From positions 1 to 31,279 of the forward strand of contig MPUH01000868.1 in the NCBI GenBank assembly GCA_001970955.1: a stretch of DNA of 31,279 nt. Reading direction: 5' to 3'. Shown piece by piece: positions 1 to 9,883 of this stretch; the stretch's first letter is position 1; each line of letters opens with the position of its first letter. Below the pieces are notes generated by a model, which did not search any database, had not been told where the DNA came from, and worked only from the letters and a program-made list of their open reading frames with translations. Source of the stretch: Stentor coeruleus (taxonomy: Eukaryota; Ciliophora; Heterotrichea; Heterotrichida; Stentoridae). The position numbers and the translations under genes are program-made.

Positions 1-361
1 CCATGTCATACAATTTTGCAGTCATTGGGAGTTTATAATGAAATGCAAGTTCTGACCTTTCTTGGTGTATGGGAGGAAGAGTTGGTAATTTAAGAATATT
101 TGGCGGAATATACTCAAAGTTATCACAATTACATTGTGAACTTAATATAAATGAACTATTCGACTGAGAGGAGTCCTTGGGCTTATGGAATGTACAATGT
201 GAAATTAATCTTTCTAAAGTCATAAAAAGGGAATCGCAGCATGGGCATCTATATACTGAAGTATCGAGGTGACAAGAATTAATATGTGTTATCAAATAAG
301 CCTTGCTTTGAAAGTTTTTTCTACAGTCTTTGTAGTAACACTGGAGTTCTGGTGGTTCCAT
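1..361 (-). CDS. C2H2 zinc-finger protein, partial (runs off left edge)
   Basis: An open frame on the minus strand starts at an ATG at 361 and runs without a stop for 120 codons to the window edge, so only the N-terminal part is present. Two classical C2H2 fingers are visible: C8-x4-C13-x12-H26-x4-H31 and C39-x2-C42-x12-H55-x3-H59. Each has an aromatic or hydrophobic core between the Cys and His pairs (F17/L23 and F46/L52). After the fingers comes a Ser/Asn-rich stretch and then a Pro/Leu-rich stretch. Tandem C2H2 fingers usually bind nucleic acid, and DNA or RNA binding is inferred from the fold only. The next gene, the K+ channel, is divergent about 1.4 kb away. The function of the missing C-terminal part cannot be judged. 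Confidence 0.75.
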   Translation of the reverse strand, partial: MEPPELQCYYKDCRKNFQSKAYLITHINSCHLDTSVYRCPCCDSLFMTLERLISHCTFHKPKDSSQSNSSFILSSQCNCDNFEYIPPNILKLPTLPPIHQERSELAFHYKLPMTAKLYDM

Positions 362-1792
362 TTTCTAATGTATAAAGGGACCATTTTCTTATTTAATAAG
401 ATCGGAAGGCTTTGAGAATTATAATTACTGATTGACTGTTATTAAAGAGTTTGATTTGCTTTGAGAAAGACTTATTGATAAATAAAAGATCAATTTTCTT
501 AGTTTAAAGATAAAATATGTATATGTAATTATTGAAAAATACCTTTTTTAGAAATACTCTTTTAAGGTTTGTCTTTAGGCTTTAAACTTATAGAGTATGC
601 TATTTATGCGAAAAAACTTAGTTAAGTTGATAATAGTACTGGTTTCACTGATAGAGTTCTTGAAGTACTTATACATTTATGTGTGACGTACATATTTAAC
701 TTAAGGCTTAATGATATGATCTCTGATAGAAATGAATGTTTAAGCAAGAATAAGGATCAGTGATTTCTAGAAGGTCTAACTTTTATGATAAATTTTATCT
801 TGATATAATGCTTATGGTTTTTCCTTTTTGAAGCTGATTAGGAAAAATATTCTTGGAAAAATTCTTGAATTAGGATTAGGAAGATTTTTATAGGGATTAA
901 AGTTTTTGATAGGTTTTTACTGTTTTTTAGAAAGATAAGGAGGATAAGATATATGAGTTTATGATATTTTTTGGTTTAGTTTTGGCTAGATAATTTTTGA
1001 AAGGATTAAAGAAAAGGGTTTATATAAAATACCTTAACAGATAGAATTTAAGATTTTAGGGTTTTGAAAGATGCATGAATAGGATTTATGATTAAAGGTT
1101 AGGTTTGAGGTGGATTTGAAGGTGAAAATACTTTAATCATAATGTTAAAGACATATTTTTGAATCAAGTTAAGTTTAGAATAATATTATGGTGAAAACAA
1201 ATCGTATTTTTTATTAAGAATTATTTTTTGGTTTTTAAAAGTGGTTAAGATTGGATGATGAATTTATTATAATTTTTTTATGGCAGAAAATAAGTTTCTT
1301 TATTGTTGTTTAGTTGTTATTAAAAAGCAGGATTTTTTTTTTTAGATAAATTCTGATATGGGTTATTTAGTTTTTATCTTAAAGATATATAGATAAAGAT
1401 TAATACTGTTAAATCATACTGGATTTGTCAAGAACTTTATCTTATTCATGATCAGAGCCTCTAATAAATTCAATAACCTTAAAGATAGTATTTCCAACCA
1501 ACATAATATAATTGAGTATTTATCAGCTAATCATAAATATTAAATACAAAAAAATCCTTCACCAAAATCAATCCCTCACTATTTTTTATAAAACCTAATC
1601 AAAATCTACAAATAATCGCCGTAAAAAAAAACTCAATAATCTTTAAAATCTCAACATAAATTCTAACCTCCCTCTTTACAAAAATTCCCACAATCCCATT
1701 TCAATCCTAAAAATTATTTTCCAGTCCCTAGTGATAAAATTCATAACCTCTTTACACAATCATCTAAAAAAACTAAATTCTTAGAATATAAA
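362..1792. other. Divergent intergenic region with GC-skew flip
   Basis: About 1.4 kb between the starts of two divergent genes. I see no convincing coding sequence, RNA gene or transposon. On the + strand, roughly 540-1380 is T/G-rich and nearly free of C. From about 1430 to the channel start it becomes A/C-rich and nearly free of G. It presumably holds both promoters, but I recognise no core element. Confidence 0.5.
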
Positions 1793-3790
1793 ATGTCAAA
1801 AATTCATCCAATAAACAGCAAACGAGCTCTAATATCATCTCGTGAAGATGAAGTTCAATCTGAACTTGATATGACAATCCGATCAGTTCCAGCAGGTGGT
1901 TCATCAGATGAAGAAGATACAATCCGAGATAATATTCAACGTTTAATCCACAAGGATGATTTTAAACGTAACATTGAAGATCGTTCTGATGCTATGAATT
2001 TACTAAATCTTCGTCAAAATCTTAACAATAAAACAAGTTCATATTCAAGATCAGGTGGAGAAAGTTTAGATGGAGAAGAATCTTTAGCATCTGGAGCTTT
2101 GAAACTTGGTAATAAAATTCCTTTTGGAATTATCCTTCCTGATTCACATTTTATGTCTTATTGGACTATTTTAGTATTGATAGCTTTAGTTTATACGGCT
2201 ACTTTTATGCCGTATTTGATTACATTTTATGAAGATATTCCAAATAACTGGCTTTTGGTGGAAGTGATTTTTGATGGGGTTTTTACTATGGATTTTATTA
2301 TGAACTTTAATATTGCATATTATGATAAGTATGATTTGATTGTTAGTAGGATGAAGATTTTTAGGAATTACTTGACAGGCTGGCTGCTGATTGACTTTGT
2401 TGCTTGCTTTCCATTTTCGATGATATCTTTGATAAGTTCAGGGCAGGGGACTAGTGAAGGAAGGTTGTTGAAAATCGCTAAACTACCCCGAGTTGCTAGG
2501 ATTATTCGTATTCTACGGCTGATAAAAGTTATAAAAACGGCAAAATTCATGAGATGGTATAACGAAACTATGGAACGACTAAACATAAGTGCAACAATTT
2601 CCCGTGGGATAAAATTCATAGGATTTATTTTTGTTTTACTCCATCTAACAAGCTGTGCGTGGTATTTTGTTGATAAACTAGATGGATTTTCTCCTAAAAC
2701 TTGGGTCGTTCGTAACAATCTTCAAGACTATCAAAATGAAGATCTTTACCTTTTTTCCTTATATTGGGGTTTAACTGTACTTGACACAATAGGTTACGGG
2801 GACATTGTCCCTGTCATTACTAGTGAAAGAATTCTATGTTTAATCTGGCTTGTCTTTGGAGTATCATTTTATTCATATGCAATAAGTAATCTATCAGTTA
2901 TATTCTATAATATGAATACAAGAGAAAATTATATCAAACGTAAAGAAGAATATCTTAAAGAATTCGCTCATAACGTCAAACTTCCTAAAGCACTTTTAAA
3001 ACAAGTTAAATTTTATGTTCGATACAATTATAGACATAATGTATTTTGTTGGTCTGATATGAATAATTTCCTTAAAGAACTTCCTTCAAAATTATATACT
3101 AAAGTGTATAATCATATATTTAAAGATGTTCTTGATAATATAACATTTTTTAAATGTAAACCACCTGCTTTTATATCAGAACTTATGCCATTGTTGAAAA
3201 CTGTTGTTGTACATGAAGGATATGAGCTTTATTCATATGGTTCACCACCAAGAGATGTGTTTTTTTTATTGAAAGGTCGGGTTATGGTTAAGGATAAAAG
3301 TGATGCGGTGCTTTTTTCATATGTTAGAGGGAGTTATTTTGGGGAAATTGAACTGATGTATAAGACTGATAGGAAAAGTTCAATACAAGTAGAACAAACA
3401 GCGCATTTATTAAAAGTGGATGGGCAGGATTTCTTAGCAGTGATTGAGAGATTTCAAGAAATTAAGGATGAGATTGAAGAGGTTGCTTCTAAAAGATATC
3501 ATTATTTTCTTGAAAGGAAAAAGAAATTCAAAGAAGCTAGGAAAAAACTTGAGGAACTGCAGAAGAAAACTAATGTTGACTTGATAAAATTAAACCCGCT
3601 TATACATGATATTATGAATATTAAGATTGAAGAAACAAAAATCGATAAGGAAGAAGAGGAAAAAAAGGTTGAAGATGATGATTATCAGTCATTAGCTTTG
3701 AAAATTTCTGAGAATATTAAAGAAATTAAATCGAAAATATCTGAGGTTAGTGAGTTTTATAAAGAAGTTTTATCTTTGAGAAATGAGTAA
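1793..3790 (+). CDS. Cyclic-nucleotide-binding-domain K+ channel (HCN/EAG-like)
   Basis: The 665-residue protein has the architecture of the CNBD voltage-gated cation channels. The cytosolic N-terminus (1-115) is charged and Ser-rich. Segments S1-S3 lie at about 122-215. S4 (about 226-253) carries a basic residue every third position (R233, R236, R239, R242, K245, K248). S5 is about 270-295. The pore helix leads into a TIGYGD filter (332-337), which predicts K+ selectivity, and S6 follows (341-372). The C-linker is 373-455 and the cyclic-nucleotide-binding fold about 455-560. The phosphate-binding cassette reads FGEIEL (516-521), followed by the conserved Arg (R527). A Lys/Glu-rich coiled coil ends the protein. 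It probably sits in the plasma or ciliary membrane and sets excitability; whether cAMP or cGMP gates it cannot be read from sequence. The ATG lies just after a G-poor leader. Ciliates carry many such paralogues. Confidence 0.92.
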   Translation: MSKIHPINSKRALISSREDEVQSELDMTIRSVPAGGSSDEEDTIRDNIQRLIHKDDFKRNIEDRSDAMNLLNLRQNLNNKTSSYSRSGGESLDGEESLASGALKLGNKIPFGIILPDSHFMSYWTILVLIALVYTATFMPYLITFYEDIPNNWLLVEVIFDGVFTMDFIMNFNIAYYDKYDLIVSRMKIFRNYLTGWLLIDFVACFPFSMISLISSGQGTSEGRLLKIAKLPRVARIIRILRLIKVIKTAKFMRWYNETMERLNISATISRGIKFIGFIFVLLHLTSCAWYFVDKLDGFSPKTWVVRNNLQDYQNEDLYLFSLYWGLTVLDTIGYGDIVPVITSERILCLIWLVFGVSFYSYAISNLSVIFYNMNTRENYIKRKEEYLKEFAHNVKLPKALLKQVKFYVRYNYRHNVFCWSDMNNFLKELPSKLYTKVYNHIFKDVLDNITFFKCKPPAFISELMPLLKTVVVHEGYELYSYGSPPRDVFFLLKGRVMVKDKSDAVLFSYVRGSYFGEIELMYKTDRKSSIQVEQTAHLLKVDGQDFLAVIERFQEIKDEIEEVASKRYHYFLERKKKFKEARKKLEELQKKTNVDLIKLNPLIHDIMNIKIEETKIDKEEEEKKVEDDDYQSLALKISENIKEIKSKISEVSEFYKEVLSLRNE

Positions 3791-3959
3791 GTTATATATA
3801 GGCAAGATGAGACATTTGGAAAATTAGAAAAACTTTTATTGATGCTAGATAGGCAATAATTTTAATAATCATATATGAATATATACAGCATACAACAAGT
3901 TTAGATTTAAAAAAAAATATTGCATAAATATCAGCTAATCATTCTGAAAATTAATAATA

Positions 3960-4598
3960 CTAGTTATTTCTTAACTCCAACTCAGCCTTACCTATAAGAA
4001 GGGCAATTTCTTTATCCGCAAGATTTTCTGGTCCTTTACTAACATATTCTCTGATCTCCTTAACAACCTGATGCAAATCCGCTTCTTTCTTGACTAAAAC
4101 ATTCAAAGGTCCTTGAAGTATTTTGGTCGGTATAGGTTTGAAAATAGCTAAAGTTTCTAATCTAAGTCTCATCAACAAATAGCATTGTGATTCAAAACCT
4201 TCAGCACTAGGTTTAAACTTATATAACAGTAAATTATTAACACCAAATTCCTTTTCAATCCTTTGAATAATAGGAATAAATCTTGTATGTAAATCACTCA
4301 ATGTATATAAGCCAATCAAAGAGTATTTTGGATATGTTTCTCTCATAAGGTTATATTGTAATTTAAGCCCTTCACCAAAGCTTCTAAATGAGACTTTGTT
4401 TTCTTCAGCTGAAAAATAATTGATTGGGAGAATTTGACAGACTTGGATAAGCCCTTCTGTAATTGTTCCAAGCAAAAGACCCATAACACTTGGCGCTGGG
4501 CCTTGTTTACGGAGAAAATGTTGAATAATTGCTAAAGGAACCACAGGGTGGATCTCACAAGTGTACTCTTCGATCTCTCCGAACCACAGGTTGGACAT
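3960..4598 (-). CDS. MPN-domain protein, eIF3 subunit F-like
   Basis: A 212-residue protein made mostly of an MPN fold (about 13-130). It opens with an EIHPVVPLAII stretch and a VMGLLLGT stretch, which match the start of eIF3f and other catalytically dead MPN proteins. The JAMM metalloprotease signature (HxH with a downstream Ser and Asp) is absent, so it should be a scaffold and not a deubiquitinase. In eIF3f this fold pairs with eIF3h inside the eIF3 complex, which binds the 40S subunit in translation initiation. At 212 residues it is shorter than typical eIF3f (about 280-350); the C-terminal helices appear reduced, ending in a short charged helix. CSN6 or eIF3h is the main alternative. It converges on the K+ channel gene with 169 bp between the ends and stops at TAG. 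The ArfGAP gene lies upstream on the same strand. Confidence 0.7.
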   Translation of the reverse strand: MSNLWFGEIEEYTCEIHPVVPLAIIQHFLRKQGPAPSVMGLLLGTITEGLIQVCQILPINYFSAEENKVSFRSFGEGLKLQYNLMRETYPKYSLIGLYTLSDLHTRFIPIIQRIEKEFGVNNLLLYKFKPSAEGFESQCYLLMRLRLETLAIFKPIPTKILQGPLNVLVKKEADLHQVVKEIREYVSKGPENLADKEIALLIGKAELELRNN

Positions 4599-4768
4599 TT
4601 TTACAAAGAGAAAGATGAATTTTTATATATAAGATTTAAAGATAATATTAAGTTGTTATTATATAATAGTTAAAAGATTAATTAGTGTTAATGTTTTATT
4701 ATGATTTACAAGAAGAAAATATATTGAAAATTTATATAAACATATAAATCTCTAACATATAATAAATT

Positions 4769-5682
4769 TTAATCAGACTTATCCTCTTCACCTTCATGGT
4801 TCCTCTCCAAATCTTTTAACATCTTTAGCGTGTCCTTCTTAATCTTCGCGAGATTTAAGTTCTTCTGTAGCTGTCCATAAATATTATTTGCTGATTCAAT
4901 AATATTACCTCTTTCACTATTCGACATTTTCCTTATAAGTTTTTTCCCTTGATTTGCACTCCACTCAATGCCTTCCTTACCTTTTTCTGCACCCCATTTA
5001 AATCCTTGACTTACAAACCCAAATGCATCATTAGTAAATCCTTTAATCACAGTAAAAGTATCACTATTTCTGATTTTCTTAACTGCTCTTTCACATGTTT
5101 CAATCCCTTCTTTAATCCCTTTAGGACTTTCAGCCCTAACTTTGATTTGTATTGGTTTTTCTTTAACCTCTTCAACCTGAGGTCTAAATTCTTCCATAAG
5201 TAAAGCTCCTTCTTCTTCAGAAGGTGTTACCATCATAATCCTATCACCTTCAGCCATCATTTTAAGCATTTCTCTATAATACTCACAGGCAATTGTTTTG
5301 TATTTGTAATCATTTGCTGAGTTTAAAGGTATTGAATACATGGCAAAAAAAGTTTTTAATGATGAATTACCACCTGCTATCATGAGTTTTAAATGCCTTG
5401 TACTCCATGGATCTTTTACAGCTCGAATATTACTGATTTCTATACCTAAACTTCTATGCTGACTACCACAGATACTACATAGTAAAATCCCTAAATTTAC
5501 TGATGCATGTGTTATGTCGATATTCCCACAATCAAAACATGTTCTGTTATCCTCATCTTCTCTGAGTTTTCTAAACACTTCATCTGTTGTATGNCGATAT
5601 TCCCACAATCAAAACATGTTCTGTTATCCTCATCTTCTCTGAGTTTTCTAAACACTTCATCTGTTGTATGATTGGATACCAT
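4769..5682 (-). CDS. ArfGAP (ArfGAP1-like), 5' end broken by an assembly duplication
   Basis: An Arf GTPase-activating protein, which stimulates GTP hydrolysis on Arf and so controls coat disassembly at Golgi membranes. The zinc finger is C-x2-C-x16-C-x2-C (C23, C26, C43, C46), followed by the HRSLG motif with the catalytic Arg (R51). A Trp common in the family is His here (H33). The C-terminal half has aromatic, Ser/Gly-containing amphipathic segments (FTNDAFGFVSQGFKWG) that resemble the curvature-sensing motifs of ArfGAP1. The frame that passes through the N at 5594 would start artificially at 5608. The real start is the ATG at 5682: this second copy of a 76-bp duplicated block reads MVSNHTTDEVF in the correct frame. 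With the duplicate and N removed the protein has 278 residues. The C-terminus ends in an acidic tail at TAA. Confidence 0.85.
5518..5670. repeat. 76-bp exact duplication around a single N (assembly join)
   Basis: Bases 5518-5593 and 5595-5670 are identical and separated by one N at 5594. The duplicate falls inside the ArfGAP coding sequence and would break its frame. A single N between two copies of the same end sequence is what two overlapping but unmerged contigs look like, so I read this as an assembly artefact and not biology. Confidence 0.85.
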
Positions 5683-6280
5683 TTATATTTTATATATAGA
5701 TTTGTTATAATGGATTGATGATATTTTTTTTTTGAGAGTGAATTATGGATTTCAGGGATTTTAGGATTTTTTTGTTTTTTAGATGGAAATTTTAAGATTT
5801 TGATAAATTCGATGATTTTGAAATAGATAATGAAGATTTTATATGGAATATATGGTTTTTTTATCAAGAAATTTCTGTGATTATTGATGCTGTTTTGGTA
5901 TAATATATGTTAGAATTTTATGAGTTAATTATTAAAACTGATAGATTTTGATTTGTGCTTAATTTAAATGGTAGGATTATTAAAAACTTTGAGGATTTTT
6001 GGAGATAAAAATACTTTTTAAGTGATTTTTATGATAAGGATATGGGGTTGTATAAAAGCGAAATCTTAGAAGTTGTGGATTTTTTTTGATAGAAGTTTAT
6101 GTTTGTAGAGTTTTATAAAGAAGCGTTTTAAAACTTATGATTTCAGCCTATAAGCTCAGCCAATTCTCATATTTATTAACCTCAAAGTGTTTTTCATTAC
6201 ATGACCAAAATGATTCAATAAAAAACCAAACCTCAGTATTCTAATTTTAAATCTTTATACTTCTTATAATAATACAATAA
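5683..6280. other. Divergent intergenic region with GC-skew flip
   Basis: About 600 bp between the divergent ArfGAP and GGLG-motif genes. On the + strand it is T/G-rich with few C until about 6130, then C-rich with few G up to the start codon at 6281. An open minus frame runs through it but is low-complexity Lys/Ile/Phe text that merges with the duplicated ArfGAP block. I see no real gene. Confidence 0.5.
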
Positions 6281-6835
6281 ATGCAATCATTTCAAGAAAG
6301 ATTTCGGACTAAAAGTTCAACAATTGGGAAATCAGGAGAGCTTAGTATTAACCCAGACTCATCTATTCAACGTCCTTATGATAGTAAAATTCATAGTCCA
6401 ATTAATAGCCCAGTAATAAAAACTATAGCTAAAACTATTATTCATCCATCAAACACCCCAAACAAAATGACAACTTTTACAGTTCCTAAATATAGAAATT
6501 TATCATATAAAAATCAAGATTATAACTTCTCATTGAATTCTGTTGAAACTTCTTTTAAAGACTTATCTTCACATAAAAAAAGGAAAACTGATTATAATCC
6601 TTATACAATAAGAGATTATTATAATATAAAACCTAAAAAATATTATGAACTTGGAGGACTTGGGTCACCTACAATAGGAACTGAAGATTGGACTAAAAGG
6701 AAAAATATTAGTGATAAAAGAATTGAGTATGGGAAAAAAAATACCAAATTACAAAGGGAAAATACAAATATTGATAGTATGATTAATCATACAGAGAAGA
6801 TAAGGTATAGGTTTACTCTGGATATAAAAATCTAA
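6281..6835 (+). CDS. Small basic ciliate protein with an ELGGLG motif
   Basis: A 184-residue protein, basic and rich in Ser, Thr, Asn and Tyr. There is no signal peptide, membrane segment or long coiled coil. The first 100 residues look disordered, with repeated Ser/Pro sites such as SPINSPV. Residues about 105-155 contain a conserved-looking core: NPYTIRDYYNI, then YYELGGLG, then GTEDWTKRK with a following basic helix. A Y-x-DY...LGGLG...W pattern reminds me of the C-terminal core of JHY-type cilium-associated proteins and related ciliate proteins, but this is from memory and weak. The codon usage resembles that of its neighbours and the frame is clean to TAA, so I treat it as a real gene. 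It diverges from the ArfGAP gene. No function is assigned. Confidence 0.65.
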   Translation: MQSFQERFRTKSSTIGKSGELSINPDSSIQRPYDSKIHSPINSPVIKTIAKTIIHPSNTPNKMTTFTVPKYRNLSYKNQDYNFSLNSVETSFKDLSSHKKRKTDYNPYTIRDYYNIKPKKYYELGGLGSPTIGTEDWTKRKNISDKRIEYGKKNTKLQRENTNIDSMINHTEKIRYRFTLDIKI

Positions 6836-7370
6836 AATTATTAATAAATAATGAATAATTATTATAATAAAATACTTGTGATAAGATTATTATAGGAAAA
6901 AATATTTGCAATATGATTGGAAAGTTAGAGTTATAATCCTTCTTTAATATTTAATAACTATAAATTTATTATTCTTGTACTTGTAAATGGGCGATTTCAG
7001 TTTCAATATCCTAATTTTGATTACTGGAGATTATTTAGACAGAGCTGCTGACGAAGTTTTTTGTTTTCAGTTTTGAAGTTTTCGATTGTTATATTGAAGA
7101 CTTTGTTTTAAATTAATTTATTTTCGAGTGAGTTTAATTAAAAAATTGTGTGAGTTTTAGGGATGGTATTGAAAAAAAAAGTACTAAGAGAATTTTGTGG
7201 TAAAATAGTTTGAAAATTATTTGAATAAAGGGGGAATTTAAAATGAAACTGGGAAAAAAAAAGTATGAGCAAGAAAATGGTGGAGGAAATTTTCTGTAGA
7301 ATTTGAGATAAGTTATGATGATAGCAATTGCAATATTGAAAATACCTATTCTCTGCATCTAATTAATCTA
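6836..7370. other. Convergent intergenic region containing a coding relic
   Basis: About 535 bp between two convergent gene ends. The left 130 bp is plain AT-rich sequence. The segment 6969-7113 holds a minus-strand coding relic, described separately. Between about 7115 and 7300 the + strand is purine-rich with long A and G runs. A minus frame of 74 codons at 7134-7358 is low-complexity Phe/Ile/Pro and not a credible gene. Confidence 0.45.
6969..7113 (-). pseudogene. Decayed coiled-coil fragment
   Basis: On the minus strand a short run reads as a coiled-coil tail: one frame gives ITIENFKTENKKLRQQLCL, then a shifted frame gives DIETEIAHLQVQE followed by TAA TAA. The joint between them needs a frameshift, and there is a TAG where Gln would fit the context (CAA AAT TAG GAT). 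No ATG precedes it, and the sequence upstream on the minus strand is C-rich non-coding DNA. I read it as the remnant of a gene's 3' end. A 14-nt GT...AG stretch lies at the joint, but removing it gives the wrong frame. The parent gene is unknown. Confidence 0.4.
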
Positions 7371-8402
7371 TTAACTAACGTTAACAGTTGCAACTCTAGC
7401 TTTGGTTACAGTTTCTTCAACATTATCAAGAAAAGTTTTCTTTTTAACCAGTCTCCTAGCAGCTCCACTATCCCCTTTTCTTGATGCAATTCTACATTTC
7501 TGTATAATACTGTTGATCATACTAAACTTATTTTGATTCTTCTCAGAATTTTCTATTTGTTTTTCAATAACCTCAATTTCCTCTCTTAAATCATGAAGTC
7601 TTGCCCTATTTTCAACAATTTTCTCCTTTTTAATCTTAATTAAATTGTTGTAATCTCTTATAGCTCTTTCTTGTTTTTCATGTTTTCCAAATGTAAGCCC
7701 AATATCCCTAGAACTTCCTTTTCTATACATTTCAATTATATCTTTAAGTCCTTTAACTCTTTTGCTTACTAAAGCTAATTCTTTTCTTGCGTCATCTTCA
7801 TTTAAATCCCCAACCCTATCTTCAATTTTGCTTTTTGAATAACTTAAAATTGACCTTATTCCATTATTTTGCTCAGAAACTTGCTCTTCCAGTTCCTCTT
7901 TTTGCATTTCTAATAATGAGACTTCTTTTTTATAAGTTTCATTATCGTTTAAAAATCTACTGTTTTCATCATAGCAATCTTCACATTTTTTTTTATTTTC
8001 TTTAGAATCTAAAATTTCTTTACTTAGCATTTCTGTTTTTTCTTTGTATATCTTCTTTTCAAGGACTAGATTTTCATAATAAACTAAGCTTTTGAGAATT
8101 TTTAATAGGCTTTCTGCTATGACTATACCTTGGGATTCTTTTTTAGCTTTGATTTCAAGACGGTATTGTGGAAGGTCCTGAATTTCAGATATCGCTAAGG
8201 ATGTTTGGTCTAAAGTGTTTTTAAATGATGATTTCATGTTTAAGAGATCTTTGAAAATAAAAGTTTTATCAGAGGCTGAGGTTCGGAAAGCGCTTGAAAG
8301 CTCTTCTCTAGAGTTTTTCAGTTCAGAAATTTCAGATTCTAGTGATTCAGATAAAGATACTAGGTTGTTTATTATTGATGAGCGTGTGGCACTACAACCC
8401 AT
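7371..8402 (-). CDS. Coiled-coil protein with N-terminal MGC lipidation motif
   Basis: A 343-residue, highly charged protein predicted to be mostly coiled coil (about 12-50, 85-190, 200-300), with no membrane segment. The start MGCSATRSS fits the consensus for N-myristoylation at Gly2 (small or polar residue at position 6), with Cys3 next to it available for palmitoylation. This suggests a peripheral membrane protein on the cytosolic face. A KKCEDC Cys pair sits near residue 140. The C-terminus is basic (ASRKGDSGAARRLVKKK), perhaps an electrostatic membrane or nucleic-acid contact. I do not recognise the family. Its start is divergent from acyltransferase 1, nearly 1.5 kb away. The ATG at 8402 is well supported because the lipidation motif directly follows it. 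Confidence 0.75.
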   Translation of the reverse strand: MGCSATRSSIINNLVSLSESLESEISELKNSREELSSAFRTSASDKTFIFKDLLNMKSSFKNTLDQTSLAISEIQDLPQYRLEIKAKKESQGIVIAESLLKILKSLVYYENLVLEKKIYKEKTEMLSKEILDSKENKKKCEDCYDENSRFLNDNETYKKEVSLLEMQKEELEEQVSEQNNGIRSILSYSKSKIEDRVGDLNEDDARKELALVSKRVKGLKDIIEMYRKGSSRDIGLTFGKHEKQERAIRDYNNLIKIKKEKIVENRARLHDLREEIEVIEKQIENSEKNQNKFSMINSIIQKCRIASRKGDSGAARRLVKKKTFLDNVEETVTKARVATVNVS

Positions 8403-9883
8403 TTTATTAATGAGTTAACATTTATGGAGAAAAGAGCGTTAGAATTAGTTTATATTTGACAGTATGTGCATATAAGAAAAAGGAAAATTATTCTGAGTAT
8501 TTAGAATTTCATTTGAAAAACACTAAAATCAGCTTTTAATTGGCTTTGGGGTAAAAATATATGCTTTCCGTAAATTTCTAAAGTTTTATTATAAGTCTAA
8601 ACATTTTTTTGTATTTATATAATAATTAGTATAGTCAGAACTGTTGTGATAAACAAAGCAATAGTGAATTTATTATCAAAAAAATAATTAAACTAAAAAA
8701 ATTGTTTAAATCTCTGATATCTTTACAAATAATATATTTTTACAACAAAAATTAGCTATTTATAAACTTTTTAAAATCTTTAACATTATTACATCATAAT
8801 CTTTAATAAACTTCCCATCTTAATTAAAACTTTATACCTAATAAATAATTACTAACATCATTACTTAATTTGCTTGTTATTTATACCAAAATTTTTTTAT
8901 AAATATTTCCCATATCAAATTTCCTTACTTGATATTATTTAAAATCTTTACCCAAATGCTTCATATAAATTTTATTCTGATTCTTTTCTTTTAATACAAA
9001 AACTAATTTTCCTCTCTATAAAAATTATTATTAACAGTAATTATCACATAAAACACATACAACCCAATAGTCAAAAGACAATTTGCATATATTTTCATTC
9101 TAAAAATATGAAAGAATAGTAATAAATATATTTATAAGTTTTTAAAAAATACTCTTTGCTTACATGTGGATATGATAGGCAAAATAATTTTATCGATACT
9201 TTTTAAGACTTAAAAGTAAATCTGAACTAAATACATTCTTTTTTTTAGGCAATTTTATTTCCGAATGGCTGGGTAATAATTCTCTCAACACACTTACATC
9301 ATAAAAACTATGACTTGTTTATATCTCTATTGAATAATTTCTTAAATTATGTGAAAAAATATAAAATAAACACAAAAGTCGCCATTAGTCCCAAAACTAA
9401 TCAAAAACTTTATGATAATTATGATAACCTTATAGTTTTTTATTACATAATAACATAAACCCTCTAGTTAAAACATATAAAATCTCATTTCAGTCACCCT
9501 TCTTCCTTGATTTGTCAAGAAATTTCACCTAATTTCCAAGTCATAATCACAAAAGTTAATAATCCCTAGGATTTTTCATACCAAATCCTATCATCACTCT
9601 AAATGCCTACATCTTAATACACCAATATCACACTTCTCCATCCTTTTCCATACAAAAATCTTATCCTTTCCTACAATCCCTAGTATTTCCTCTCTTTTAC
9701 CTTACCCATCCAACCTTTTTCTAGTCTCTCCTCTTTATTCACACATGCTTCTCTTCAAAAAAAAAACTCTTTTACACTAAGCTGTAGGTTAAACAAATCT
9801 ATGAAATTTGAATTACTCTCCTATATAAAACATAAGGCATCATATAAAAGTACTTAAAAAACCATTAAAAAATGTGGATATAA
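8403..9883. other. Long divergent intergenic region, no gene seen
   Basis: Nearly 1.5 kb without a supported gene, tRNA or repeat. On the + strand the first 260 bp is G-leaning. From about 8700 to 9880 it is strongly C-over-G, and the last 400 bp is pyrimidine-rich (for example 9620-9740). Just before acyltransferase 1 there is a three-codon upstream frame, ATG TGG ATA TAA at 9872-9883, whose stop abuts the real ATG at 9884. Confidence 0.5.

Noticed and set aside
1..60. Left-edge telomere
   Set aside because: The left edge is inside a zinc-finger coding sequence and has no CCCTAACA repeat.
2368..2718. 116-codon minus-strand frame inside the K+ channel
   Set aside because: It lies wholly within the S3-S5 coding region of the channel and has no recognisable domain; it is a shadow frame.
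5580..5867. 95-codon minus-strand frame upstream of ArfGAP
   Set aside because: It is low-complexity Ile/Lys/Phe text created by the C-poor flank, and its end is the ArfGAP duplicate in the wrong frame.
6985..7040. 14-nt GT...AG stretch as a possible mini-intron
   Set aside because: Removing it does not join the two coiled-coil frames, and known introns here are 15-16 nt; a frameshift in a relic is simpler.
7134..7358. 74-codon minus-strand frame
   Set aside because: Phe/Ile/Pro-rich low complexity in a T/C-rich flank, with no domain; expected by chance in such skewed DNA.
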